Shown: piece by piece, positions 1-10,634 of the stretch
How positions within the stretch are numbered: the stretch's first letter is position 1
How the letters are laid out: every line of letters begins with the position of its first letter
Origin: Pseudomonadota bacterium
Lineage (GTDB): Bacteria > Myxococcota > Myxococcia > Myxococcales > Vulgatibacteraceae
Direction: 5' to 3'
Assembly (NCBI GenBank): GCA_023436385.1
Contig: JAEZJH010000559.1
Coordinates: 1-10,634 of the forward strand
DNA: 10,634 nucleotides
Position numbers and translations under genes: made by a program
Notes under the pieces: generated by a model
What the model saw: only the letters and a program-made list of their open reading frames with translations
Databases searched by the model: none
Told to the model about the DNA's origin: nothing

Positions 1-70
1 TGACGACGGAGATCCCCAGCGCGATCGCGAGGATGGCGGCGAGGACGGCGGGAGCGGCGGCGGCGGCCAT
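1..70 (-). CDS. N-terminus of an exported or membrane protein, cut by the window edge
   Basis: Only the first 23 codons are present. They read MAAAAAPAVLAAILAIALG and continue with ISVV, an uninterrupted Ala/Leu/Ile-rich stretch with no charged residue. This is compatible with the core of a signal peptide or a first transmembrane helix, although the usual Arg/Lys after the initiator Met is missing. The start is supported by a strong Shine-Dalgarno sequence (GGGAGGA on the minus strand, core at 76-80) five bases before the ATG. The gene follows the second lipoprotein gene by 75 bases on the same strand, so it may be a third member of that unit. No lipobox cysteine is seen in the visible part. 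The product cannot be identified from this fragment. Confidence 0.6.
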   Translation of the reverse strand, partial: MAAAAAPAVLAAILAIALGISVV

Positions 71-103
71 CCGGTCCTCCCGGGAGCTGACCGACGCCCG
101 GGC

Positions 104-141
104 CCCGGCCCGAGCGCCGGGCCGGTCCGGGCGCCGGACCG
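104..141 (-). other. Two adjacent GC-rich hairpins between genes
   Basis: Just after the stop of the second lipoprotein gene there is a perfect 8-bp inverted repeat (CGGTCCGG at 123-130, CCGGACCG at 134-141) with a GCG loop. A second, weaker stem of about 6 bp follows (104-109 with 116-121). Neither is followed by a U-tract in the minus-strand transcript, so this is not a classical intrinsic terminator. It could be a processing or stabilising structure, or a Rho-dependent 3' end, between the lipoprotein gene and the next gene. Confidence 0.4.
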
Positions 142-145
142 TGGG

Positions 146-2245
146 CTACTGGTAGGCCCGGAGCTGCGCCAGCGGCGGCGGCACCTCGGGATCGAACTGA
201 ATCAGCCCGTCGCCGCCGGTGTACGGGACGAACACCCGCCAGTCCGCGGGCGCCGTGGCCGTGGCCGGCGTCCGGATCCAGGCGTCGATGTCGGCCGGGA
301 ACTGGAAGTCGGTGTCGGGAACCGCGGCGTAGAACGCGAAGCCCGCGTCGGTGGTGAAGCTCCAGGCGGCCCCGGCCGCGGCGCTCGGGTCCGGGAACTC
401 GGGCGGCACGAAGGTGAAGAGGAGCGCATCCCCTCCCCACACCTCGGCGCCGGCGGGCGGGAGCCGGCCGATGAACCCGGTGACCGATCCCTCGAGCCAC
501 CACGGCGTGGCCTCGGAGGGGACCACCCCGAACACCAGGCCCGGATCCCGGCAGATCGCCTCGGGCTGCTCGACGAGGGAGACGGTCACCGACCGGCCGT
601 CGGCGGAGACGGAGGTGATCGGATAGCCCCGGCACGGCACCGTCCCGGCGAGCGGGACGATCCGGTCCGACAGCGCCGGATCGGCCTCGATCCGCACCGG
701 AATCGGCGCGAGGAAGGTCGCCTCCGCGCCCGGCGCCACCGTCACCGTGGGCACGTCCTGGTTCACCAGGCCGGGGACCGGGGGCAGGTCGCCGAGGCCG
801 GGGAACGGCGCCTGGAAGCCCGCGGAGAAGATCTCGTCCCGCGGCTTGGCGCCGAGGAGCTCGATCACCGGTGGGTCGAGGGGAACCGCCCGTCGCCTGG
901 CGTCGGTCCGCACCGGCGCCGTGACCCGCGGGCCCTGGGCGTCCGCGTCGAGGGCGAAGGCCGGATCGGGCACGGCGCGATCGGCGGCCGTCGGCCCGAC
1001 CAGATAGGTGCCGAGCCCCGGCGCGAAGTAATAGACCCCGCCGTCCGAGGAGGTGACCAGGGCCAGGGCGGGAACCCCTTCGAGCGCCTCCGCCGCCGTC
1101 GCGCCCTCGGGCACCACCGGCGCGAACGAGCGCACCGGCGCGAACGAACCGGTGATCACCTCGACGCCCAGGGCCGACCCGGGGATCGCGTAGAGCGCGG
1201 GTCCGGAGGCGAGGTCTCCCGCCAGGAGGCCGGAGGGCAGATCGACGATCGCCACGTCCGGGCAGGTCCGAAGGTCGGCGTCGCGGCAGTACCCCTCGTC
1301 GAGGACCGCCACCAGGCGACCGCTCCGGAGCGCACAGGGGTCGGCGGCCGCCGCGGCCCGGGCGGTGTCGTCGAGCGGCGCCGGGACGAAGGAGATCGCC
1401 CGTACCGGCGCGGCCCGCATCGCCACCGTGCCGTCGAGGAGGAGCAGCGGGACGTGGATGGTCAGCCGTCCGGCGCCGGTGGTGCCCGGAGCCTCGAGGC
1501 GCAGGGCTCCGTCGGCCGAGGTCGCGACCCGGGTCAGCCAGATCCCCGGCTCGTAGGTCCCGCCGCCATCGAAGCGGTTGTCGGCGACTGCCACCGCCCG
1601 GCAGTCGTCGGCCGGATCGGCCGCGTCGGTCGTCGCCGGCGGCTCGATCGCCACGTCGGAGGGAAAGCCCTCGGGCAGTTCGATCCGCCCGACCAGCGAC
1701 GGCCGGCCGTCCTCGCCCGGGGGCCGGACCGCCACCAGGGCTCCGCCGACGCCCGAGTTGAGGCCGGCGACCAGCGCATGGTCGCCGGTGCCGCCGGGCG
1801 TCGCCGGAAAGCGCGTCGAGAGCGCCGCGAGGGCCGCGGGGGAGAACGGGAGCGCCTGGGTGATCGGGAAGCCGTCGGGGCCGTCGACGCTCCGCGGCCC
1901 GAAGGCCCCGGGCAGCGCAAGATCGACGAAGCCGACCTCCGCCGCGTCCCGGGAGAGCACGAACACGAAGCGGTCGGCGGCGCCCAGGGCGGCCGGCGCG
2001 GGGACGGTGGGGATGGAGAGGGCGAAGAGGACCGAGGGCCCCAGCACGAAGGAACCGCCGCTCTTCTTGGTGGGGTCGAAGACCTTGAGCTCGTCGGTCT
2101 CGTGGTTGGCGACGAAGACCTGGTTCGAGGCCTGGTGCACGGCCACCGCGACCGGGCGCTCGAGCTGCCCGAGGGGCGCGGTGGCGCCGCCGCCGCACGC
2201 GAGGAGGAGGAGCGCGAAGCTGGCGAGGAGCGAGGCGCGGCGCAT
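146..2245 (-). CDS. Large lipoprotein with beta-propeller-like ends, function unknown
   Basis: The product is 699 residues. The N-terminus MRRASLLASFALLLLAC is a classic lipoprotein signal: Arg-Arg, a hydrophobic core, and the lipobox LLAC with the lipidated Cys at 17. The mature protein should be anchored in the envelope. Residues about 28-58 (RPVAVAVH, NQVFVANHETDELKVFDP) resemble a YncE/YVTN-type beta-propeller blade. Similar strand patterns recur near 93-110 (FVFVLSRDAAEVGFVDL) and at the C-terminus (about 669-686, WRVFVPYTGGDGLIQFDP). The stretch 455-635 is Pro-, Val- and Gly-rich and looks like beta-sandwich or loop material that I cannot assign. Later cysteines are at 215, 304, 320, 328, 538 and 565. 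The ATG overlaps the stop of the upstream lipoprotein gene as TGATG. A Shine-Dalgarno sequence inside that gene's last codons supports coupled translation. The frame continues upstream open but lacks a signal peptide there, so the 2245 start is preferred. I do not recognise a specific function. Confidence 0.85.
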   Translation of the reverse strand: MRRASLLASFALLLLACGGGATAPLGQLERPVAVAVHQASNQVFVANHETDELKVFDPTKKSGGSFVLGPSVLFALSIPTVPAPAALGAADRFVFVLSRDAAEVGFVDLALPGAFGPRSVDGPDGFPITQALPFSPAALAALSTRFPATPGGTGDHALVAGLNSGVGGALVAVRPPGEDGRPSLVGRIELPEGFPSDVAIEPPATTDAADPADDCRAVAVADNRFDGGGTYEPGIWLTRVATSADGALRLEAPGTTGAGRLTIHVPLLLLDGTVAMRAAPVRAISFVPAPLDDTARAAAAADPCALRSGRLVAVLDEGYCRDADLRTCPDVAIVDLPSGLLAGDLASGPALYAIPGSALGVEVITGSFAPVRSFAPVVPEGATAAEALEGVPALALVTSSDGGVYYFAPGLGTYLVGPTAADRAVPDPAFALDADAQGPRVTAPVRTDARRRAVPLDPPVIELLGAKPRDEIFSAGFQAPFPGLGDLPPVPGLVNQDVPTVTVAPGAEATFLAPIPVRIEADPALSDRIVPLAGTVPCRGYPITSVSADGRSVTVSLVEQPEAICRDPGLVFGVVPSEATPWWLEGSVTGFIGRLPPAGAEVWGGDALLFTFVPPEFPDPSAAAGAAWSFTTDAGFAFYAAVPDTDFQFPADIDAWIRTPATATAPADWRVFVPYTGGDGLIQFDPEVPPPLAQLRAYQ

Positions 2246-3654
2246 CAGAGGCTTCCCTCCTGGACCCTGCCCAGGAGCGCGACCACCCGGGCGAGCTCCG
2301 GACGGAAGGGATCGGGAAGATCGACCACCGCGATGGTGCCGCGGCCGAAGGAGCTGACGTAGAGGCGGTAGCCGGTGCCGAGGGGCCGGTAGACCACCGC
2401 CGAGGGCACCGGGCCCAGATCGTCGAGTCGGGCGGCGAGGACGTCGATCCGGGTGTCGATGAAGTCGAGGGAGTTCTCGGTGGTGACCAGGACCAGATCG
2501 CTCGTGCCCCCACCCGGCAAGGTCCGGGGCAGCACGGTCACGTCGTTCGGACCGGCGGAGGTCGGAACCAGCGTCCGGTTGCCGAGGATCGGCTCCCCCT
2601 GCCCCGTCGACGGGCAGCGGAAATCCGGGGGCGCCGGCGGGAGCACCACGCAGCCGTCGGCGCCGGCGCCGTACAGCTGGGCGACGTCGACGATGGCGAG
2701 GGCATCCGGGTATCGGGAGGCCAGGTAGAGCGTGGCGCCATCGGTGGAGACGGCCACGCCGCGAGCGTCGAGGCCCCGCTGCTGGCTGTAGAGGTTGACC
2801 GTGGTCACCGGCCCCGTCGCCGGGCCGTCCGGCGGGAGGGGGAGAAGGTAGAGCGGGTTGAGCAGGTCCTCGATCGAGCGGCCGGAGACGAACAGGGTTC
2901 CGCCGGCCGAGCACTCCGGAGCCTCCGGGGCCACCGGCTCGCACCGGTGGGCGATCCCGCCGGCGGCCTGCTCCCCGAGGAAGACGGAGGCCATCTTGCC
3001 GCCGGTGGTCCAGATCGCGTCGTCGGCCGCCGCGTAGGCGAGCCGGCCGTCCTTACCGGTGCGGATGCTGGCGACGTAGACCGTATTACCGATCAGCTTC
3101 ACCGGCTGGGGATCGTCGCCCGGGAACCGGACCGCCGCCGCGCAGGGGCCCTCGCCGCCGGCGGTGCAGACCGGGGCGCCGCCGGGCGGCAGATCGACGG
3201 CGACCACCCCGTCGCCCTCGCGAACCGGGACGAAGGCCCGGAGGCGGTCCGGCAGGGAGGCCACCGCCACCTGTCCGGCGAAGTTGCCGATCTCGACCGC
3301 GCCCACCAGCGCCGGGGCGAGGTCGAAGACCTCCGGGGTCCGGCAGCGGCTGGGGAGCCCGTCGGGGCCCGGGGGACAATCGGGCGGGGGCACCGCGGTG
3401 TCGGCGAGCCGGTCGATCTCCGCCAGGTCGAAGGCGTGCAGCACGCCCGCCCGGAAGCGGAGGTCGAAGTTGCCCGAGGCGACCAGGAGGAGCTGCCGGC
3501 CCGAGGCCTCCGGCGGCGCCAGCGCCATGCCGGTGGGAAACTGGAGGCCGTCGAGGGGCGGCGGCGTGCCCTCCTCCTCGGTGACGCAGGCGCCCGCCAG
3601 GGCGCTGAGGAGGACGAGAGCGACGGGGATCGCGGGACGCGTCGTGCGCTTCAA
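2245..3654 (-). CDS. Beta-propeller-like lipoprotein with paired cysteines, TTG start
   Basis: The product is 469 residues if translation starts at TTG 3654. The N-terminus reads MKRTTRPAIPVALVLLSALA followed by GAC, a lipoprotein-type signal with the lipidated Cys at 23. The lipobox (L-A-G-A-C) has Ala rather than Leu at -3, so it is acceptable but not ideal. Blade-like segments typical of YncE/YVTN propellers are visible: FPTGMALAP...LLLVASGNFD (39-64), RGVAVSTDGATLYLASRYPD (298-317, followed by ALAIVDV), and YRLYVSSFGRGTIAVVDLPD (429-448). The mature protein has exactly eight further cysteines in four close pairs (93/104, 163/171, 238/248, 335/347), suggesting loop disulfides outside the cytoplasm. 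TTG is chosen because it directly precedes the signal peptide and lies about 36 bases from the predicted transcription start. The only nearby ATG (codon 43) would remove the signal. The Shine-Dalgarno is weak (GGA, six bases away). It is the first gene of its unit. Specific function unknown. Confidence 0.85.
   Translation of the reverse strand: MKRTTRPAIPVALVLLSALAGACVTEEEGTPPPLDGLQFPTGMALAPPEASGRQLLLVASGNFDLRFRAGVLHAFDLAEIDRLADTAVPPPDCPPGPDGLPSRCRTPEVFDLAPALVGAVEIGNFAGQVAVASLPDRLRAFVPVREGDGVVAVDLPPGGAPVCTAGGEGPCAAAVRFPGDDPQPVKLIGNTVYVASIRTGKDGRLAYAAADDAIWTTGGKMASVFLGEQAAGGIAHRCEPVAPEAPECSAGGTLFVSGRSIEDLLNPLYLLPLPPDGPATGPVTTVNLYSQQRGLDARGVAVSTDGATLYLASRYPDALAIVDVAQLYGAGADGCVVLPPAPPDFRCPSTGQGEPILGNRTLVPTSAGPNDVTVLPRTLPGGGTSDLVLVTTENSLDFIDTRIDVLAARLDDLGPVPSAVVYRPLGTGYRLYVSSFGRGTIAVVDLPDPFRPELARVVALLGRVQEGSL
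2255..2261 (-). promoter_or_regulatory. Ribosome binding site of the second lipoprotein gene
   Basis: AGGAGGG on the minus strand lies nine bases before the ATG at 2245, within the last codons of the upstream lipoprotein gene. Together with the TGATG stop/start overlap it fixes the start and suggests translational coupling. Confidence 0.7.
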
Positions 3655-3696
3655 GGGAGTTCCGGGGGGCCGTCCGGGACGGGCGGCAGACCCGGC

Positions 3697-3726
3697 AGAA
3701 TAGGCAGCGCGTGTGGCCCGGGTCAA
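3697..3726 (-). promoter_or_regulatory. Sigma70-like promoter of the lipoprotein unit
   Basis: On the minus strand, TTGACC (3726-3721) is followed after 18 bases by TATTCT (3702-3697). The -35 box matches the consensus at five of six positions and the -10 at four of six. AT-rich hexamers of this kind stand out in such GC-rich surroundings. Transcription would start near 3690, leaving a leader of about 36 bases before the TTG start at 3654. It lies between the stem after ppdK and the first lipoprotein gene, so that gene pair should have its own transcript. Confidence 0.65.
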
Positions 3727-3772
3727 CGCTTCCGGTCCGCCCGCGAGCGGGATCCCTGCCGCGCCGCGCGAG

Positions 3773-3805
3773 GGTCGCGCCGGCCCGGACCGGACCGGCG
3801 CGACC
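3773..3805 (-). terminator. GC-rich stem-loop after ppdK, probable transcript end without U-tract
   Basis: A perfect 11-bp inverted repeat (GGTCGCGCCGG at 3773-3783, CCGGCGCGACC at 3795-3805) with an 11-base loop lies ten bases beyond the ppdK stop codon. No run of U follows it in the minus-strand RNA, so it is not a standard intrinsic terminator. It may act as a 3' stabilising stem or with Rho. Its position between ppdK and a new promoter supports a transcript boundary here. Confidence 0.5.
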
Positions 3806-3815
3806 TGGAAGCGGA

Positions 3816-6728
<2,913 letters not shown>

Positions 6729-6774
6729 CTATGCCCCTTGCTTGCCGTGGGGGCGGCTGCGTGCCGGACGCCGG

Positions 6775-8873
6775 CTACCGCTTGCCACCCGTCTTCTTCA
6801 GGTCCATCCGTCCGAAGTCCGCCACCTTGCCGAAGAGCTCCCGGATCTCCGCGAGCAGCTTGAGCCGGTTGTCCCGGACCCTCGGGTCCTCTGCCATCAC
6901 CATCACGTCGATGAAAAACTGATCGAGCGGCCCCCGGAGGCCGACGAAGTCCTGGAGCGCCGGGCCGAACTCGTCGCGCCGGAGCTTCTCCTCCACGGCC
7001 TGCCGGGTGCCGAGGAAGGACTTGAACAGCATCCGCTCCGCTTCCTTCTCGAAGAGCTCGGCGTCGACGTCGCCCTTGGGGATGCTCTTCGCCTTCTCCA
7101 CGATGTTGGTCCGGGAGAAGCCCTCGGCCAGGGCCCGGAAATCCGGGTCGCCCAGCATCCGGTCCACGGCGGCGAGGCGCTCGCGGACGGCCACCAGGTC
7201 GTTGAACCCGGCGGCCAGCACGGCCTCCACCACCTCCGCGGGATACTCCTCCGCCCAGAGGTTCTTCAGCCGGCCGCGGAAGAACTCGAGGACCTGGGCC
7301 CGCACCTCCGCCACCGGCTTGGCCAGCTTCGGCTCGAGGTGGGCGAGGGCCTGGTCGACCAGCTTCCCCAGGTCGTAGCGGTAGCGCCGGGCCAGGGTGA
7401 CGTGGATGATCCCCAGGGCCGCGCGCCGGAGGCCGAACGGGTCGGCGGTGCCGGTGGGCGGCTTGCCGATCCCGAAGATCCCGCAGACGGTGTCGACCCG
7501 GTCGGCGATCCCGATCACCGCCCCCTCGTCGGCGGTGGGCAGCCCGCCGCCCTGGCCGCGGGGGAGGTAGTGCTCGTAGATCGCCCGGGCGACCGCCTCC
7601 GACTCGCCGGAGGCCAGGGCGTACTCCCGGCCCATCACCCCCTGGAGATCGGGGAACTCGCCCACCATCCCGGTGACCAGGGCGGCCTTGCAGAGCGTCG
7701 CCGCCCGCTCGATCGCCTCGCGGCTGGCCGGTGGCAGTCCCAGCCGATCGGAGAGCCAGAGGGCGAGGGAGCGGAAGCGCTCCATCTTCTCGTGGCTCGA
7801 GCCGAGCTTCTGCTGAAAGGTCACCTTCTTCAGCCGGTCGACGAAGGAGGCGAGGGGCGCCTTCCGGTCCTCGTCGTAGAAGAACCGCCCGTCGGCGAGC
7901 CGCGCCCGGAGCACCCGCTCGAAGCCGCGGCGGGCCTGGCCCGGATCGCGCACCGGGGTGTTGGCGATCGCCACGAAGGCCGGGAGCAGCGCGGAGCCGT
8001 CGGGCGTGGTCACCGAGAAGTACTTCTGGTGGCCGCGCATCTCCGAGACCAGCACCTCCCGCGGCAGGTCCAGGTAGCTCTCCTCGAACCGGCCGACGAT
8101 CGGGCTGGGCCGCTCGACGAGGAAGGTGACCTCGTCGAGGAGCGCGTCGTCGAGGAGGAGCTTGCCGCCCGTCTCGGCGGCGCCGGCCAGCGCCGCGGCG
8201 AGGACCGCCTGCCGCCGCTCGGCGGGATCGACGATCACCTCCGCCCGCCGGAGCAGCTCGACGTAGGCCGCCGGCTCGGGGATGTCGAGGTTCCCGGGGG
8301 CAAGGAAGCGGTGGCCCCGGGTGAAGCCGCCGGAGGTCACGTCGCCGAAGGTGAAGGGGACCACCTCCGCGCCGAACCGGGCGAGGATCCAGTGCACCGG
8401 CCGGGCGAACTGCACCTCCACGTCGCCCCACCGCATGCTCTTCTTCCAGGGGATCGAGCGGACCGCGGAGGCGAGGAGCTCCGGGAGCACCTCCGCCGCC
8501 GGGCGGCCCACCTCCTCCACCGTCGCCGCCAGGTACTCGCCCTTCGGCTGCTCGATCCGGGCGAGCCGCTCCACCGGGACGCCGACCTTCTCCGCGAAGT
8601 TGAGGGCCGCCTTCTTCGGCGAGCCGTCCGCCTCGAAGGCGTGCTTCACCGGCGGCCCGATCTCCTGCCGGACCACCCGGGCCTGCTCCTCCGCCACGCC
8701 CGAGACCAGCACGGCGAGCCGGCGGGGCGTCCCGAAGATCCGGGCCTCCCCGTGGGCGAGCCGGGCCTCGTCGAGGGCGCGAATCACCAGCCCGCGCAGG
8801 TCGTCGAGGGCCGCGGGGAAGAAGGCCGCCGGGATCTCCTCGGTGCCGATCTCCAGCAACAGGTCGCGGGCCA

Positions 8874-8874
<1 letters not shown>
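6775..8874 (-). CDS. glyS: Glycyl-tRNA synthetase, beta subunit
   Basis: The product is 699 residues, close to the E. coli subunit (689). It is the tRNA-recognising partner of GlyQ in the bacterial alpha2beta2 glycyl-tRNA synthetase, acting in the cytoplasm to charge tRNA-Gly. Family hallmarks include the N-terminal LLLEIGTEEIPA (5-16), FGTPRRLAV (47-55), MRGHQKYF (279-286), the central GIADRVDT (455-462) and DPFGLRRAALGII (478-490), and the C-terminal DALR-type anticodon-binding region (about 590-690) ending near FFIDVMVMAEDPRVRDNRL. The frame is open far upstream into glyQ, but the ATG at 8874 gives the conserved start. That ATG overlaps the glyQ stop as TGATG and has a strong Shine-Dalgarno sequence six bases away. 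The overlap suggests coupled translation, which suits an equal-subunit complex. Confidence 0.97.
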
Positions 8875-9779
<905 letters not shown>

Positions 9780-9787
9780 GGGGCGGC

Positions 9788-9816
9788 AACCTAGTTTCCG
9801 CTCGCTCGCCCGTCAA
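9788..9816 (-). promoter_or_regulatory. Promoter of glyQ, predicted leaderless start
   Basis: On the minus strand, TTGACG (9816-9811) is followed after exactly 17 bases by TAGGTT (9793-9788). The -35 matches the sigma70 consensus at five of six positions. The -10 matches only at three, but includes the key TA...T. Only eight bases (GCCGCCCC) separate the -10 box from the glyQ ATG, so a normal start point would lie 0-2 bases before the ATG. This agrees with the lack of a Shine-Dalgarno sequence. The rest of the 9780-9919 gap holds one weak 6-bp stem near 9894-9912 and nothing else I can support. Confidence 0.6.
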
Positions 9817-9919
9817 GAACGACGGAAGGCCGAAGCGCTGCGGAACGACGCATGAAAGCCAGGAAGGCGATGATGGTGACGACGACCGGTGCGCGACGCC
9901 CCGATCGCGTCGGATCCGG

Positions 9920-10555
9920 TTAGCGAGCCGGGGGCTCGCCGCCTTCCGTCGCGCCGGCCTGTCGCATGAGACCCTGGCCGACCACGAAGATCTCCCGGGA
10001 CCGATCGCGGGTGGCCTCCGGGCGGACCAGCCGCACCTTGGCGAAGGAGCGGCGGACCTCGGCGAGGAGCTCCTCGAAGTCCCCGCCCTCGAAGACCTTG
10101 GCCACGAACGAACCGCCGGGGACCAGCTGCTCGCGGGCGACCTCGAGGGCGAGGCCGACCAATTCCAGGGAGCGGGCCTCGTCGGTCTCGCGGACCCCGG
10201 TGGTCTTCGGGGCCATGTCGGAGGTGACCACGTCGTAGCGCGGGGCGAACTCGCGCAGCCGCGCCGGCGCCGCGGGGTCGCGGAGGTCGAGGACCAGGGT
10301 CTTCACCTGCGGCGGGAGCCCGCCCGCGATCCGCTCGAGATCGGCGCCCACCACCAGGCCGGCCGGGCCCACCTCCGCGGCGATCACCTGCAGCCAGCCG
10401 CCCGGAGCGGCGCCCAGGTCGAGGACCTTCTGGCCCTTCTGGAAGAGGCCGAAGCGCCGGGCGATCTCCTGGAGCTTGTAGGCCGAACGGGCACGAAACC
10501 CCTCCTGCTTGGCGCGCTTGTAGAAGCGGTCGCGGGGGTCGTAGGGCTTCGACAT
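9920..10555 (-). CDS. rlmE: 23S rRNA (uridine-2'-O-)-methyltransferase, RlmE/FtsJ family
   Basis: The product is 211 residues (E. coli RlmE 209). It uses S-adenosylmethionine to methylate the ribose of U2552 in the 23S rRNA A-loop, a late step of 50S assembly. The SAM-binding motif DLGAAPGGW is at 46-54. The K-D-K-E catalytic tetrad is intact: Lys27 (SAYKLQE), Asp113 (SDMAPKTTG), Lys153 (FVAKVFEG) and Glu188 (SREIFVVG). The N-terminus PYDPRDRFYKRAKQEGFRAR is the usual basic RNA-binding segment. The short tail after 195 is variable and Gly/Glu-rich. GGAG lies six bases before the ATG, supporting this start rather than the ATG a few codons upstream (10577 reads a different frame). The usual neighbour ftsH is not next to it here. 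No clear promoter is visible in the 40 or so bases after the upstream terminator. Confidence 0.96.
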   Translation of the reverse strand: MSKPYDPRDRFYKRAKQEGFRARSAYKLQEIARRFGLFQKGQKVLDLGAAPGGWLQVIAAEVGPAGLVVGADLERIAGGLPPQVKTLVLDLRDPAAPARLREFAPRYDVVTSDMAPKTTGVRETDEARSLELVGLALEVAREQLVPGGSFVAKVFEGGDFEELLAEVRRSFAKVRLVRPEATRDRSREIFVVGQGLMRQAGATEGGEPPAR

Positions 10556-10587
10556 CGGGTTCTCCGACCGGAAACAACGACGGGTGC

Positions 10588-10630
10588 TTAAAGAACGAGC
10601 CCCCCTGCCGCTTTCGCGGAGGGGGGCTCG
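10588..10630 (-). terminator. Intrinsic terminator of an upstream gene outside the window
   Basis: A 10-bp perfect stem (CGAGCCCCCC at 10596-10605 with GGGGGGCTCG at 10621-10630) continues through a T-A pair, one bulged base (10607) and four more pairs to a GAAA tetraloop as read on the minus strand. The minus-strand RNA then runs into UUCUUUAA (10595-10588). This is a classical Rho-independent terminator for a minus-strand gene to the right of the window. The plus-strand reading lacks a U-tract, so it is not clearly bidirectional. Confidence 0.88.
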
Positions 10631-10634
10631 ATAA

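Noticed and set aside
9894..9912. 6-bp inverted repeat after rlmE as a terminator
   Set aside because: The stem is short with a 7-base loop and no U-tract follows. It is ordinary for 70% GC sequence.
9794..9919. Hydrophobic in-frame extension after the rlmE stop (42 codons including VVVTIIAFLAFM)
   Set aside because: It could only be made by reading through a TAA stop. RlmE is full length without it, no start codon or binding site precedes the hydrophobic part, and the stretch also contains the glyQ promoter.
9780..9919. T-box or riboswitch leader in front of glyQ
   Set aside because: No T-box core or terminator/antiterminator pair is visible, and the promoter sits too close to the ATG to leave a leader.
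9852..9923. Plus-strand mini-ORF of 23 codons (ATG at 9852)
   Set aside because: It has only a weak GGA upstream, no recognisable feature, and overlaps the end of rlmE on the other strand. An ORF this short is expected by chance.

Overview
This window is about 70% GC with dense, GC-biased coding. Every gene I can support lies on the minus strand. The gene set fits a high-GC Myxococcota-type (former Deltaproteobacteria) chromosome: split glycyl-tRNA synthetase subunits followed directly by pyruvate phosphate dikinase, and outer-membrane-type lipoproteins with beta-propeller-like sequence. The phylum is an inference from composition and gene style; I cannot name the genus.

Layout, read in the direction of transcription (right to left). 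The right edge holds a textbook intrinsic terminator (10588-10630) for a gene outside the window. Next is rlmE (10555-9920), a 23S rRNA 2'-O-methyltransferase. A 140-base gap then contains a sigma70-like promoter whose -10 box lies only 8 bases from the glyQ ATG, so the glyQ message is probably leaderless. The genes glyQ (9779-8874), glyS (8874-6775) and ppdK (6728-3816) look like one operon. glyQ and glyS overlap by one base (TGATG), and ppdK follows glyS after 46 bases. An 11-bp GC-rich stem lies 10 bases past the ppdK stop.

The left third is a separate transcription unit. A good promoter (TTGACC-18-TATTCT, 3697-3726) precedes two translationally coupled lipoprotein genes of unknown function (3654-2245, TTG start; 2245-146), also joined by a TGATG overlap. 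After 75 bases, a third exported or membrane protein begins behind a strong Shine-Dalgarno sequence and runs off the left edge (70-1).

The right two-thirds is housekeeping: rRNA modification, glycine tRNA charging, and pyruvate/PEP interconversion. The left part is the least understood: envelope lipoproteins with beta-propeller-like repeats and, in the first one, four closely spaced cysteine pairs. I see no mobile elements, CRISPR arrays, tRNA or rRNA genes. Very long ORFs on the plus strand are high-GC shadows.
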